Source: Plantago major (lineage: Eukaryota > Streptophyta > Magnoliopsida > Lamiales > Plantaginaceae). Taken from it: a stretch of DNA of 64,000 bases. The stretch lies in contig CM048842.1 in the NCBI GenBank assembly GCA_026545765.1, positions 67,184,371 to 67,248,370 of the forward strand, in the 5' to 3' direction. The notes beneath the pieces are model-generated. The model searched no databases, was not told the origin of the DNA, and was given only the letters and a program-made list of their open reading frames with translations. Of the stretch, positions 1 to 10,741 are shown in pieces (the stretch's first letter is position 1; every line of letters begins with the position of its first letter). The translations under genes were made by a program, and so were the position numbers.

Positions 1-599
1 CACAGGAGATTGGCACATGTTAGTGAAAAAGGATTGAGTGAACTATCAAAGTTACAGGTGTTTGGCTCTAATAAAATCACTAAGTTGGATTTTTGTGACC
101 ATTGTGTGATGGGAAAAGCTCACAGAGCTAGTTTCAAGTCTAGTAAACACATTACTAAGGGTGTTTTAGACTATGTGCATTCAGATTTATGGGGGCCAGC
201 AAGAGTTCAAACCACAAATGGTGGAAGATATTTTCTAAGCATCATAGATGATTACTCAATGAAATTGTGGGTTTATATACTTAAATCCAAGGATGAATCT
301 CTCTCAAAGTTCAAGGACTGGTTGAGTGAAGTTGAAAATCAAACCAACAAGAAGTTGAAGTATCTCAGGACAGATAATGGCCTTGAATTTGTGTCTACAG
401 AATTTAACAATTTCTGTAAAGAAAAAGGTATACAGAGACACAGGACAGTTGTTGGCACTCCTCAACAAAATGGAGTAGTTGAGAGAATGAATAAAACTCT
501 ACTTGAAAGAGTTAGATGTATGATGTTGAGCTCAGGGTTGCCTAAGAATTTTTGGGGAGAAGCTGTTAACACAGCATGCTATCTGATTAACAGGTGTCC
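1..599 (+). pseudogene. Copia pre-integrase and integrase core segment
   Basis: This fossil segment encodes the region just before integrase (CDHCVMGKAHRASF, part of the His/Cys zinc region) and most of the rve integrase core. The first catalytic Asp lies in HSDLWGP, the second in RTDNGLEF, and the third position is in the GVVERMN stretch. Integrase would insert the element cDNA into the genome. The segment is cut at 602/603 by the CACTA-1 insertion, and Copia sequence resumes beyond the far end of that element. Confidence 0.88.
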
Positions 600-625
600 A
601 TCCACTACAAGAAAATCATTAAAAA

Positions 626-985
626 ACGACGTTATGGGGCGACGGATTTTATCCGTCGCCCCATAACGACGGATCGCTAATTGGGGCGACGGATTCTATC
701 CGTCGCCCCGTTTGGCGACGGATAATAGTTATCTGTCGCTTATTAGCGATGGATAACTTATCCGTCGCTAAATTGGGCGGCGGATAATAATTATCCGTCG
801 CCCAAGTTTGACTTTTTTTTTTGAAAAAAATGAAATTATTAACGACGGATAATTTTATCCGTCGTTAATATTTTTAATTAAAAAAAACAAAAGGGGTGAC
901 GGATAGATTATCCGTCGCTATGGGGCGACGGATACCTATCCGTCGCCCTATATAGCGACGGATCGCCTCTGGGCCGACGGATACG
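626..985. repeat. CACTA-1 left subterminal repeats (CGACGGAT palindromes)
   Basis: At least ten CGACGGAT or ATCCGTCG words occur here, often as facing pairs separated by a few AT-rich bases, so each pair is an imperfect palindrome. In En/Spm elements, short subterminal repeats of this kind are bound by the TNPA protein. The same word fills the right end of this element and both ends of CACTA-2, which makes it the family signature. Confidence 0.85.
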
Positions 986-1334
986 TGTCCGGCCCGAGGG
1001 GTTTATCTCCGGCGTAATGCAAGCGTAATCTTCTTCATTCTTCTTCCTCATTCTCTTCTTCTCCTCTCTTCGATTTCCGGTGAATTCTTCGTTATTCCGG
1101 CCAATCTTGGTGCCTAATCGAAGCTCGTGTGACAAGGAGTTTGGTTCTTCGATCAATTTCAGATTTCTACCGATTAATCAAGGTATTTTGGCTAAAACCC
1201 TAGTTTTTAAAAATTTGGGAATTTTGTTTATTTTTATTAATTTGAGCAATTATATGTATATATGATAAGTATGTAGTAGTTAGTTTAGTTAATTTGATCA
1301 ATTATATGTAATTTGATATGTAATTTGTTCAATT

Positions 1335-1336
<2 letters not shown>

Positions 1337-1421
<85 letters not shown>
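1337..1421. repeat. (AT)n microsatellite
   Basis: A nearly pure AT dinucleotide run with one TATGTATA interruption lies inside CACTA-1. The flanking 1260-1720 stretch is AT-rich and carries degenerate repeats of words like GTATGTAGTATGATATG. No gene is seen there. Confidence 0.9.
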
Positions 1422-1423
<2 letters not shown>

Positions 1424-1923
1424 ATTTGATAGTTAGTTTAGTTAATGATATGTATATATGTTAGGTATGTAGTATGATATGAATGTATGTAGTATGTTAA
1501 GTTTGGTATGTATGAATGTATGTAGTTAGTTTGATTTGTGTTTTAAGTATATATAGTTAGTTTAGTTAATTTGATATGTTTGTTAAGTATAGAAGTATGT
1601 AGTTTTGATTTGATAAATTTGTATGTTAAGTATGTAATTTGATATGAATATACGTAGTAATTCGATATGTATAGAGTAATTAGTTAATTTGATATGTATG
1701 TTAAGTATATATGTACTAAGAGGTTGAAATGGTTAAAATATATGCCCAATTCTGTAACATATCGAACACTTAATTAATAATTAATTTATAAGGAACATAT
1801 AATAATTAACAATTAACCTCCACAATCTTCTTATCTGAACTGGAATCGATCTAATAAATTAAATACGATCTAATCAATTGGAACGTGTCAGGTTAAAAAT
1901 AAAATATACTATGAATTCCGACC

Positions 1924-2267
1924 GTTCATGGATGTACGATCGTACGGCGGTAAATGGCAGAGTTTCTAGGAGTTTTGTAGAAGGGGTTAAAGGTTTCATC
2001 TCGTTTGCCATGGGACGTCCGGTTTGTGCAACTGGGGGTTGATAAAGTGTCCTTGCACATTGGAAACCTGCAGAAACAAGCAATTTATGACGCCTACAGC
2101 AGTATTCGAGCACTTGCGACGTTATGGATTCATGCCTGAGTATCATGTATGGATTCATCACGGTGAGGAAGCACCGTCCATGGCATACCTCCAATGGAGG
2201 GAGAGGCGGGGTTTGGGGCCGCCTATCGAGTGCCTTTCTACTTGTCGGAACATATGCATGGTGTATT
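1924..2267 (+). pseudogene. CACTA TNP2 N-terminal transposase-associated domain, broken
   Basis: In En/Spm transposases the transposase-associated domain precedes the catalytic core. Here one frame reads RSFVEGVKGFISFA (about 1960-2005) and a second frame, entered near 2024, reads KCPCTLETCRNK, then VFEHLRRYGFMPEYHVWIHHGE. This matches the family pattern of a helical start, a CPC..C.N zinc-like motif and a GF..Y..W..HGE ending. The switch of frame near 2020 shows one small indel. The catalytic Transposase_21 region that should follow is absent: the next recognisable coding sequence, at 2621, is far downstream in the protein. Confidence 0.75.
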
Positions 2268-2620
2268 AGGAGGAGGATGTAGATCTGTTGGAATGCAACA
2301 TCTGTGGTAGGGAGCGTCACAAGTGATGAGGAGGATCGTGCATGAGAATGAGGAGTTTCATCCCTTTTGTCTCTAGGCTTGTATAACTAGTAATCATTAG
2401 TTGATATATATATATGAAACCAAACATTATGGTAAAATTGAAGCTGATGTAACTTATATTATGTAATGCCGTAACAATTGACTGAAGCTCATATAACTTA
2501 TATTACGTAGCAATTGATTGAATTATTGTGAAATTGATTTATTATCGTAAATGAAAGACCTCGATCTAATGAATTCAAACGTGTCAAGCGGATGATGAGT
2601 TTTTCCTATCTGTCTTCAGG

Positions 2621-3618
2621 GTATCAGGGAGACCTCTTGGTGCAGCTAAGAAAGAATATCTTACGGATAAAGAGTTGAAAGCAGCTCAATATTATGTCCT
2701 CACGAATTGTGTTGAGGTTGACCAGTATATGGTACTATTTGCGAGGTGAGCAACCATTTATTTAAATTTTAATATAGCTACGCAAGTCTCTACTTCAATT
2801 ATAGACTTATCATCGAATCAATGTTTGCAGTTTTTTTCAAAAAGCGTTGTTTGGAAGAAAATCCTCAGATGACAGAGGATACAATAGAGGAACTACTTGA
2901 CTCTAAAATTCCTATAAAATTTCCAGATTGGTTCCGAGAGTATGTCCGGAATCCAATTAACAATGTCACATGCATATACTTAAAGGCTCTCGCATAAGGG
3001 CCATTCGAAAAGGTCTACACATTCCCAGGTTATGTCGTCAATGGCCTTAGGTTCCACACGACTGAATGTAACACGGCCATGGCGACAAGCAACTCCGGGG
3101 TGTGTGTTAAGGGTGCAGAAGATTATGGAGATGCTACTTTGTTTGATTTCCACGGCAAGCTAAAACGAATTGTGAGGATTGAATATCCTGGCTTGCCATT
3201 TAAACGAACCTTCTTGTTTGATGTTGAGTGGTATGATCCTAATCCAGGAGGTACGAGAAAGAACGAGTAGTATGAAATGGTTGATGTGAACCAAAAGAAG
3301 AGGTACCGAACCAAGTATGAACCATTTATTCTGGCGACTCAAGCACGACAAGTGGTGTTTCTTGAATATCCAAGTAGGAAACGCGATAAGGGGGAATGGT
3401 TAGCTGCGGTACCTATTCGTGCTCGCTCGAAAGTGGAGTACATTGAGAAAGACGACTCAATTACCAACTCGTACCAACAAGAGGATGTCGATAAACAAGC
3501 AGAAGATCCCATAGAAGCAGAAGATCCCATAGAAGCAGATGATGAGTTGTTTGATCTGCACGAGGACCAATATGTAGACTTAGAGGACGGAGATAACGGT
3601 ATATTATGTGTATTATAA
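2621..3618 (+). pseudogene. CACTA TNP2 transposase C-terminal part (DUF4216), broken
   Basis: Two exons can be read. The first is 2621-2745 (KEYLTDKELKAAQYYVLTNC, with TTCAG acceptor and GAG|GTGAGC donor). The second runs from about 2831 to 3618 and keeps one frame, with stops at 2995-2997 (TAA) and 3268-3270 (TAG). It contains FHTTECN, NSGVCVKG, FLFDVEWYDP and an acidic tail. This is the DUF4216 region at the C-terminus of plant TNP2-type CACTA transposases. A 15-bp duplication (GAAGATCCCATAGAA, about 3500-3530) encodes a repeated AEDPIE. The gene is dead: it has two stops and lacks its DDE core upstream. Confidence 0.8.
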
Positions 3619-3726
3619 CTAGTTAGTAGTTGATAACATTTGAGTAATTATATGTGTTATTATAATCTGTTCTGTATTATAACTCGTACTAACACATTTT
3701 ATTGTATTTATTACATGTTTTTGCAG

Positions 3727-5575
3727 ATGCCGCGACAGAGGCCGTCCACCTATCGTCCCCCACCACGCAGCCGGCCGCATGATAGTGGTGGGTCGGGGAC
3801 AGGGTCAGACGACAGGGAGGGCTCCGATGGTCAGGGCAGCAGGTCTCGGATTCCTGAGACCCCCCGGGCAGGAGAGAGCAGCCGTGGCTCTACCAGTCAG
3901 CCCAGACACATGCTGGAGGACGACCACGACGATTGTCCCTACCTCGTGTTCGATCCAAACCATCCCAACGTCACGTGGGACGGCTTGCCTGTGATTTTCC
4001 CTGTTGGTCCTGCCAAGTAAGTATTATACATTCTTCTTAAATATGTAAAACATAACTTATAATGATAGTTGACAAGTATAAATTGTTGTACTAAAGTAAT
4101 ATATATTCGTTTCTTGTATCTTATACACTGATAACAGCTTATGGCCTCGGAGGTGCACAACAAACTAGGTGACATCTTCCGGAGCAGGAGAGGGCCACCC
4201 AAGGTGGTGGTGAGTGTTGGAGCCACATCTCGAGCGCATGAGGGTTTGAGTACTTGATGAGGGTAAGTTAAAATATGGCATTCCTTTGTTTGTAATTATA
4301 ATCGTTTTAATATGAGTGGTATGTTAGCCACTGTATGTGAGTGGTATATTAGCCACTTTATTTGGGTGATATGTTAGTCACCATTGTGTTAGTAAAATTT
4401 AGGACAATGTGAGTGGTATGTTAGCCACTATATGTGAGTGGTATGTTAGCCACTTTGTTTGGGTGATATGTTAGTCACCGTATCTGTTATGTTGTTGTAT
4501 CTTGTTAAATTGATGTAACATGGTGAGGTTATACATGTATTGACTTTGGATGTTGTATGAAATTGGGAGTGTAGAAGGAGTACTTCATTCCCAGCAGGTT
4601 GATCCCATAGATCTGGCGTGTTTACGAGACTGTGGGATCCAAACTGTACAGGGATATGGTCTGTTCGTGGAAGGCCATTCGGGATCGGGGTGGCCCAATC
4701 CCTCCACGAGTTGATGCGTGATGGGCCCTTTGGGATGCCTCATCGGCGCCGAATCGATGTCGGGCGTTACGGAACAACAGGTAATCCGGCATCCCGATAC
4801 TGACGGGCAGAAGGGCCGTTCATCACCTTGGGAGGCGATCTACTGTCACTGATTATTATCAATCGGTGCATATATATGTGTTTTTGCAATCTAGCATTAC
4901 GTGTATGTATTGTGTCTCTGCTGCTCTATTATTTGTAGATGATAAATTGTTGACTAGATCTGGTTTGATTCAGGTGGCACGGGGGGAGGTGACATCCAAG
5001 TATGCCATCTTTAAGAAGGCCAAGCAGAAGGGCGGGGTATGGACCGACTGCCGGGTCTCGTCTATTGCGGTATGTTTATGTTGCTTAAAGTTCATATTTG
5101 TACACTAGCTATTACAAGTTATTTTTGAAAAATAGTAACTGATCATGATATCTGCTATTTACGATTTCAGGCTGATGTTGATGATCAGGTAGCGAGGCAG
5201 GAGGAAAAGACGGGCGAGGAGCTGTCAACTGAACCAGTTGACAACATCTTCTTAGAGGTCAACCAACCGGACAAGAAAGGACGAATATATGGACTCGGGA
5301 GCCTCGGTTTGAGCTTGGCTAGTCCGGGGTGCTCCTCATCATCATCCCAGCAGTCTAGACGTCCGGTTTACACAGGACTGTGTCTCGAAATGGTGCAACA
5401 GAGTCCGAACAAAGTTGCTCGGCTAACTCAAGAGATGGAGCAACAAAGGGACGAGATGGAGTGGCACGACAGAGAATGAAGGGAGGAGAACGAGCGCCTT
5501 CGGTTACAGATGGAGCAGTTCATGTCCCAGTTCCGCCATCACCCACACCCACCCCGTCTGATAGCTAGTTAGTTA
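3727..5575 (+). pseudogene. CACTA TNPA-like second gene (plant transposase Ptta/En/Spm family)
   Basis: A spliced, TNPA-like reading is visible. The first exon starts MPRQRPSTYRPPPRSRP at 3727 (preceded by TTTTTGCAG), is rich in Arg/Ser/Gly/Pro, and ends near 4018 at CCAAG|GTAAGT. Later parts are around 4580-4800 (a WDP..G..W.VRG-like stretch, weak), 4975-5070 (ARGEVTSKYAIFKKAKQKGG) and 5171-5575 (EEKTGEEL, then a Gln/Glu-rich helix ending LRLQMEQFMSQF). The last parts resemble the Transposase_24 family with its C-terminal coiled coil. In En/Spm the corresponding protein binds subterminal repeats. One stop near 5478 and uncertain middle exons suggest decay. Confidence 0.6.
4311..4486. repeat. 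Tandem duplication in CACTA-1 intron
   Basis: Two ~78-bp units (4311-4387 and 4408-4486) each carry GAGTGGTATGTTAGCCACT, a second diverged GAGTGGTATxTTAGCCACT and TTGGGTGATATGTTAGTCAC. The words AGTGG...CCACT are themselves inverted, so each unit contains small hairpins. They lie between exons of the TNPA-like gene. Confidence 0.8.
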
Positions 5576-5789
5576 TGTATCTGTATGTTCGGATTTTTTT
5601 TCATATTTACACTTGTGTGGATAATTTCTCCAGCTCCGGATATTACTTTTTTTATTCAAAATTTATTGAAATATTTTCCGTATTATTCATTTATTATCGA
5701 ACATTATATTGATTAAATAGGTGAACTACGAAAAACAGGGATTAATATGAAATAAATAGTGACGAAATTAGTGACAAATTAACTAGTGA

Positions 5790-6190
5790 CGGATTCACAG
5801 TGACAGAATTAGTGACGGAATTTCAGATTCCGTCACTAATTCCAATAATATATTGGACGACGGATAGAATCTATCCGTCGTCCAGTTTAGCGACGGATAG
5901 AATCTATCCGTCGTCCAGTTTAGCGACGGATAGATTCTATCCGTCGCTAAATATAACGACGGATAGAATCTATCCGTCGTTACATATAACGACGGATAGA
6001 ATCTATCTGTCTTTATATTTCGATTAAAAAAAAAGTCAAATATATAATCCGTCGTCCAATCCGTCGCGAATTGAACGACGGATTATCTATCCGTCGTCCC
6101 AGCTCCAGGGGGACGGATTTTCTATCCGTCGCCATAGCTGGGGCGACGGATCGTTGGGCTTAAGCGACGGATCTATCCGTCACCCCAACC
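5790..6190. repeat. CACTA-1 right subterminal repeats
   Basis: An array of CGACGGATAGA / TCTATCCGTCG pairs, four of them almost regularly spaced at about 30 bp between 5860 and 6010. It is the inverted counterpart of the left array. In the nearby 5575-5790 stretch I see only AT-rich spacer. Confidence 0.85.
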
Positions 6191-6335
6191 CAGTTTTTTT
6201 TGTAGTGATCTAGTGCTATTGAGTTTAAAACTCCAGAAATGATGTGGTCTGGTGTGTTATCTAGCTACACTAATCTCAGGGTGTTGGGGTGCGCTGATTT
6301 TGCTCATGTCAAGTAGGACAAGCTTGAGTCTAGAG

Positions 6336-7547
6336 TAGAGGTGACAATCGGGCCGATCTCGGGCTGAAGCGATCCAGGCTCTTTCGGGCCTGTTTTTTAA
6401 GGGGCCGGGCCGGGCCTGGCTTCTTAGGAGATATTGAGGCCCGGCCAAGCCCCTGGCCCCATTATATCTAGGGTCGGGCGGGCCGGTCCCGGGCCCACTA
6501 GCGGGCTGATCGGGGCCAAAGTAAATTCTCCTTTTTTTTCCCTCTCTTTTTATGGTTAGCAAATCAGATCCTTTAATTATAGTCCATACTCCATAAACAT
6601 AGATGAAAGACATAAATGAAAGATGAATAATCCCATGAAGAGCCTAACTTTCTCAAATCAAATACATGAAGCAAACTCATTACAATCCAGCTAGCACTCT
6701 AAATTATGGATAATCTTGAAGACATAAATCAAATACATAAAATAAAATAGAGAAGGTTCACAAGCTAGGCTGATTGTAATTGTGCAAAACATAACTTCAA
6801 TTTTGTTGCTCCATATCGATTATCGACCAGCACAGACAAAATATGCGAACTCATCTTGATCCAGCATTCATAAAGGCTGGCTGCCTAGTGTTATTCCTCA
6901 TGTGTCAGGTGCCAGCTCATGTCCCAAACAAAATCCTAAGCCAACAATGGTGTGGTAAGTTAAGTTAAGTGAGTTAAGTGAGAAGACATACCTATTTAAA
7001 GGTGGCTCTCCCAGAAAATAGCCGTTGTGCAACGGTAGAAAGCTCAAGAGTCAAGATCGTGTTGATGAAGAAGATGAGCGATTAGCGAATGACGGCTGTC
7101 TCTTGATATTGGGAAGAGATGACCTAACCCTAAAGTTCTAAACGGATGGAAATGGTAATAGATAAATGAAGGAAATGACTATTGACTACTGGAACTGGAG
7201 TACTGGACTAATGGTCTCCTAATTCCTAAATCTAATGGGCCACGAGACAGTATACTATTTACTAGATTGGAATGGACTAGCCCAACTAAAAAATGCAAGG
7301 GAGAGCCTATATAAAAGTGTTGTCCTAATTTAATAAATTCAATTCTAGACGAATAATATAGTACTTAATATGCCGGACTTTTCGGGCCGGTCTCGGGCGG
7401 TCTGGGCCATGAAAAATGTGCCCCTAAAGCCCTAATGAAATATTCGGTCGGGTCAGTCTCGGGCCTATTTTAACGGGCCGGTCCGGGCCTGCCTTTTTAT
7501 GGGCCGGGTCGGGGGCCTGTCTACGACTGGCCCAATTGTCACCTCTA
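6336..7547. mobile_element. Non-autonomous hAT transposon
   Basis: The left end TAGAGGTGACAAT at 6336 and the right end ATTGTCACCTCTA ending at 7547 are perfect inverted repeats over 13 bp, with near-match GGGCC beyond. The 8-bp duplication GTCTAGAG at 6328-6335 and 7548-7555 is exact, which is diagnostic of hAT insertion. Both ends carry many GGGCC/GGCCC words over about 180 bp, likely subterminal binding sites. The 1212-bp interior has no believable coding sequence, so it relied on a transposase from elsewhere. It sits in the Copia integrase segment. Confidence 0.95.
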
Positions 7548-9465
7548 GTCTAGAGTAGTGAAATGTATATTTCTGGGCTATCCCAAAGGTGTTAAGGGAT
7601 ACAAGCTATGGAACATTGAAGAGAGGAGATGTATTATTAGCAGAGATGTCACTTTTAATGAAAGTGAGATGCCTCTCAGTCAAGTTACTCACAGAATACC
7701 TGACAATGTTATTACAAGTACTAGTGATCAGTCTGAGGTGGAGATTACTAGCTATGGTCCAACTGTAGATCACATAACACAACAAGTGATGAGCCTTGAT
7801 ACTCAACTAGATAGATCAACAACAGAAAATCAGAACAGTGATGATCATAACACTGAGCATACTATTCCAGATAGTATTCATGTGAAGGTGGAGTATGAGT
7901 CAAGTTCTGATGATGATGATGACTATCATATACCAGAAGTACATCAAGATTCTAGTGGAAGCAAGTTGAGAAGCTGGAAGCTGACTCAACACAGGAATAA
8001 AAGAGCTGGGGAACACTCAGTGAGATTTGGATGGTCAAATTTTGTAGCTTATTGCCTGAATGTAGCACATGATATTGAGAACTATGAGCAAGGAGCTATC
8101 ATGAAGCTGTGAATTGCAGTGAAAGTAGAAAATGGATTAAGGCCATGGATGAAGAACTACTGTCACTGAACAAGAATGGCACATGGAAGATTGTAGACAA
8201 GCCAAATGGTGTCAAGACTGTGGGATGCAAATGGATTTACAAAAAGAAGGTGGAGACTAGTGAAGCAGGTGAGTCAATTAGGTTCAAAGCTAGACTAGTA
8301 GCTAAAGGATTTACTCAAAGAGAAGGTATTGATTTCAATGAAATCTTCTCACCCGTGGTCAAGCATTGCTCTATCAGACTTCTTCTTGCTATTGTAGCAC
8401 ACAATAATCTATATCTACAGCAGCTTGATGTGAAAACTGCATTTCTTCATGTAAACTTGGATGAGAAGATCTACATGTCAATATCTGATGGTGTAAAGAC
8501 TGATAAAAACCAAAATCAGGTGTGTTTACTACTGAAATCTCTTTATGGCTTGAAACAAAGCCCAAGGCAGTGGTATAGGAGATTTGGCAGTTTTGTGTTA
8601 AGTGTTGGTTTCTTGAGAAGCTCTTATGATAGTTGTGCATACATGTTTTATCCTACAGCAGATTCAGTTATATTTCTGCTATTATATGTTGATGATATTC
8701 TACTAGCTGGGAATAATATGTCTGAGGTGATAAAAGTCAAGAAACTACTGCAAAGTGAGTTTGAAATGAAGGATCTAGGTAATGCCAGAAGAATTCTAGG
8801 CATGGATATTACTAGAGATCCTGGAAAAGGAACTTTGTATCTATCTCAGAATCATTATGTGAGTAAGGTGCTCTCAAGATTCTACATGCACCAGTCAAAT
8901 GAAGTTTCTACACCTCTGGGTCAACATATAAAGCTGTCACTTGATCAATGTCCTAAAGGAGATAAAGAAGTTGCAGAAATGGAGAAGGTCTCATATGCAA
9001 GTGCAGTAGGGAGTCTCATGTACTCAATGGTCTATTGCAGACCTGATTTAGCTCAGCTCATTCAATGAGTATAGGTAGCAGGTATATGAGCTATGCTGGG
9101 AAAGCTCATTGGGAAGCTGTGAAGTGGATAATGAGATACATGAAGAGAACTGCAAACCATGGTCTAAAGTTTGAAAGAAACACAAATGCAAATTCTGATG
9201 CATTAGTGGGGTATGTGGACTCAGATTTTGCAGCAAATCTTGACAACAGAAAATCTCTCACTGGTTATATCTTTACACTATATGGAACTGCAATCAGTTG
9301 GAAATCAGTGCAGCAACCTGTGGTAGCCTTGTCAACCACTGAAGCTGAGTTTATAGCACTGACAGAAGCAATTAAAGAAGCTATGTGGTTGAAGGGTATA
9401 ATCAAGGAATTTGGGATTGAACAAGATATGATTGTGGTGAATTGTGATAGCCAGAGTGCTATTCA
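7548..9465 (+). pseudogene. Copia reverse transcriptase and RNase H segment
   Basis: This fossil polyprotein segment starts in the region after integrase (KCIFLGYPKGVKGYKLW), then an acidic linker, then reverse transcriptase (WIKAMDEELLSL; KARLVAKGFTQ; the YVDDILLAG catalytic motif near 8685; GSLMYSMVYCRPDLA). RNase H follows (VGYVDSDFAANLDNRKSLTG, with STTEAEFIALTEA). Domain order and motifs are those of Copia. The RNase H is cut by CACTA-2 at 9466. The segment is broken apart from that insertion. Confidence 0.9.
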
Positions 9466-10496
9466 CACTACAAAAATCAGGTATGGCGACGGATAGATCC
9501 GTCAGATGCCCAACTATCCGTCGCCTCAGCGACGGATCGGGCGACGGATAGAAAATCCGCCGCCTGAGCTGTGACGGATAAAATCCGTCACCAATTCGAC
9601 GGATTGGACGACGGATTGACCATTTTTTAAAAAAAAAAAAAATGATTCTGGGGCGACGGATAGATCTATACGTCGCCCCATTTTTTTTTTAAAAATCAGA
9701 TATCGAATTTTATATTCAGACATCTGATTAATCCCAGCAGGTGGTGCGGTGGGTGTGGTGCAGGTGGTGGTGGGAGGTGGTGGTGGTGGAAGGGTGGTGG
9801 TGGTGGTGGAGGAGATGGTGGTGGTGGCAGGGTGGTGGTGCGGTGGTGGTGGGAGTAGAGAGGTGGTGGTGGTGGAGGAGGATGGTGGAGGAAAGGAGGT
9901 GGTGGAGGAGATGGTGGTGGTGGTGGCAGGGTGGTGGTGGTGGGAGGAGAGAGGTGGTGGTGAGATGGTGGTGGAGGAAAGGAGGTGGTGGAGGAGATGG
10001 TGGTGGTGGAGGATGGTGGTGGTGGGAGGAGAAAGGTGGTGGTGGAGGATGGTGGTGGTGGGAGGAGAAAGGTGGTGGTGGTGGAGGATGGTGGCGGTGG
10101 GAGGAGAAAGGTGGTGGTGGGAGGAGGAGGAGAGGAGAAGTAGTGGAGAAAAGGAGGTGGTGGAGGAGATATATTATATTTTTTTTAGGTTTTTAGCGAC
10201 GGATAGATCTAGATCTATCCGTCGCTAATTTTTTTTTTTTTAATTTTCCGGCCTTGTAGCGACGGATAAATCTATCCGTCGCTAAATTTTTTTTTTTTTT
10301 TTATTTTTTATTTTGGTCAACGCTCTGTAGCGACGGATAATTTTATCCGTCGCTACAGAGTGACGGATAACCTTTATCCGTCGCCAACGAAGCATTTGAT
10401 AGAATCCGTCGCCCCAAGTAGCGATCCGTCGCTACAGGGGCGACGGATAAAATCCGTCGCCCCTTTCCGTCCCGTTACGGATGGATTCTTGTAGTG
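9466..10496. mobile_element. Short non-autonomous CACTA element (CACTA-2)
   Basis: The left end is CACTACAAAAATCAG at 9466 and the right end is GGATTCTTGTAGTG ending at 10496, with target duplication TCA at 9463-9465 and 10497-10499. The ends carry the same CGACGGAT subterminal words as CACTA-1, so both belong to one family. The 1031-bp element contains no transposase gene. Its middle is a GGT/GGA repeat tract. It interrupts the Copia RNase H segment. Confidence 0.94.
9739..10170. repeat. GGT/GGA-rich, cytosine-poor tract in CACTA-2
   Basis: For about 430 bp the plus strand is almost only G, T and A, made of GGTGGTGG and GGAGGA blocks with higher-order units of about 50-60 bp (for example around AGGAGAAAGGTGGTGGTGG, repeated near 10027, 10060 and 10099). 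The runs of GG at short spacing could form G-quadruplexes. Long ORFs here simply reflect the repeat and I do not treat them as genes. Confidence 0.88.
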
Positions 10497-10741
10497 TCAT
10501 ATAGTTAAGCATCAAATGTTTCATGAGCGCACTAAACAAATTGATGTGATGTAATATTTCATTAGAGACATTGTGGATAAAGGAGAGATCAAGGTGGCAA
10601 AGATCTCAACTTTGGATAATCCTACAGATGCTTTAACTAAAGCATTACCTTCTGAGAAGTTTGAGTATTGCTGCAAACTGATGAACAAGTGTAGCAATGC
10701 TGCTGCAACAATGAACTGAAGATCAAGTAGGCTGGGGGATC

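Larger units (their letters stand above)
603..6207 (+). mobile_element. CACTA (En/Spm) DNA transposon, deletion derivative (CACTA-1)
   Basis: The left end is CACTACAAGAAAATC at 603. The right end reads TTTTTTTTGTAGTG, ending at 6207, the inverse of CACTACAAAAAAAA. The 3-bp target duplication ATC is present at 600-602 and 6208-6210, and Copia integrase sequence continues on both sides, so the boundaries are firm (5605 bp). Dense CGACGGAT / ATCCGTCG subterminal repeats occupy both ends. Inside are broken plus-strand genes: a transposase-associated domain, the C-terminal half of a TNP2-type transposase (DUF4216) and a TNPA-like gene. The catalytic core of TNP2 is missing between about 2270 and 2620, so this copy cannot make transposase and could move only with help from a relative. 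Confidence 0.95.

Noticed and set aside
626-985. CRISPR-like regular short repeats (CGACGGAT)
   Set aside because: Repeats are palindromic, short, irregularly spaced and confined to the ends of CACTA elements in a plant genome; they are subterminal repeats.
9741-10228. Two long overlapping ORFs rich in Trp, Val and Gly
   Set aside because: They only mirror the GGT/GGA repeat in CACTA-2; no domain, no splice or start context.
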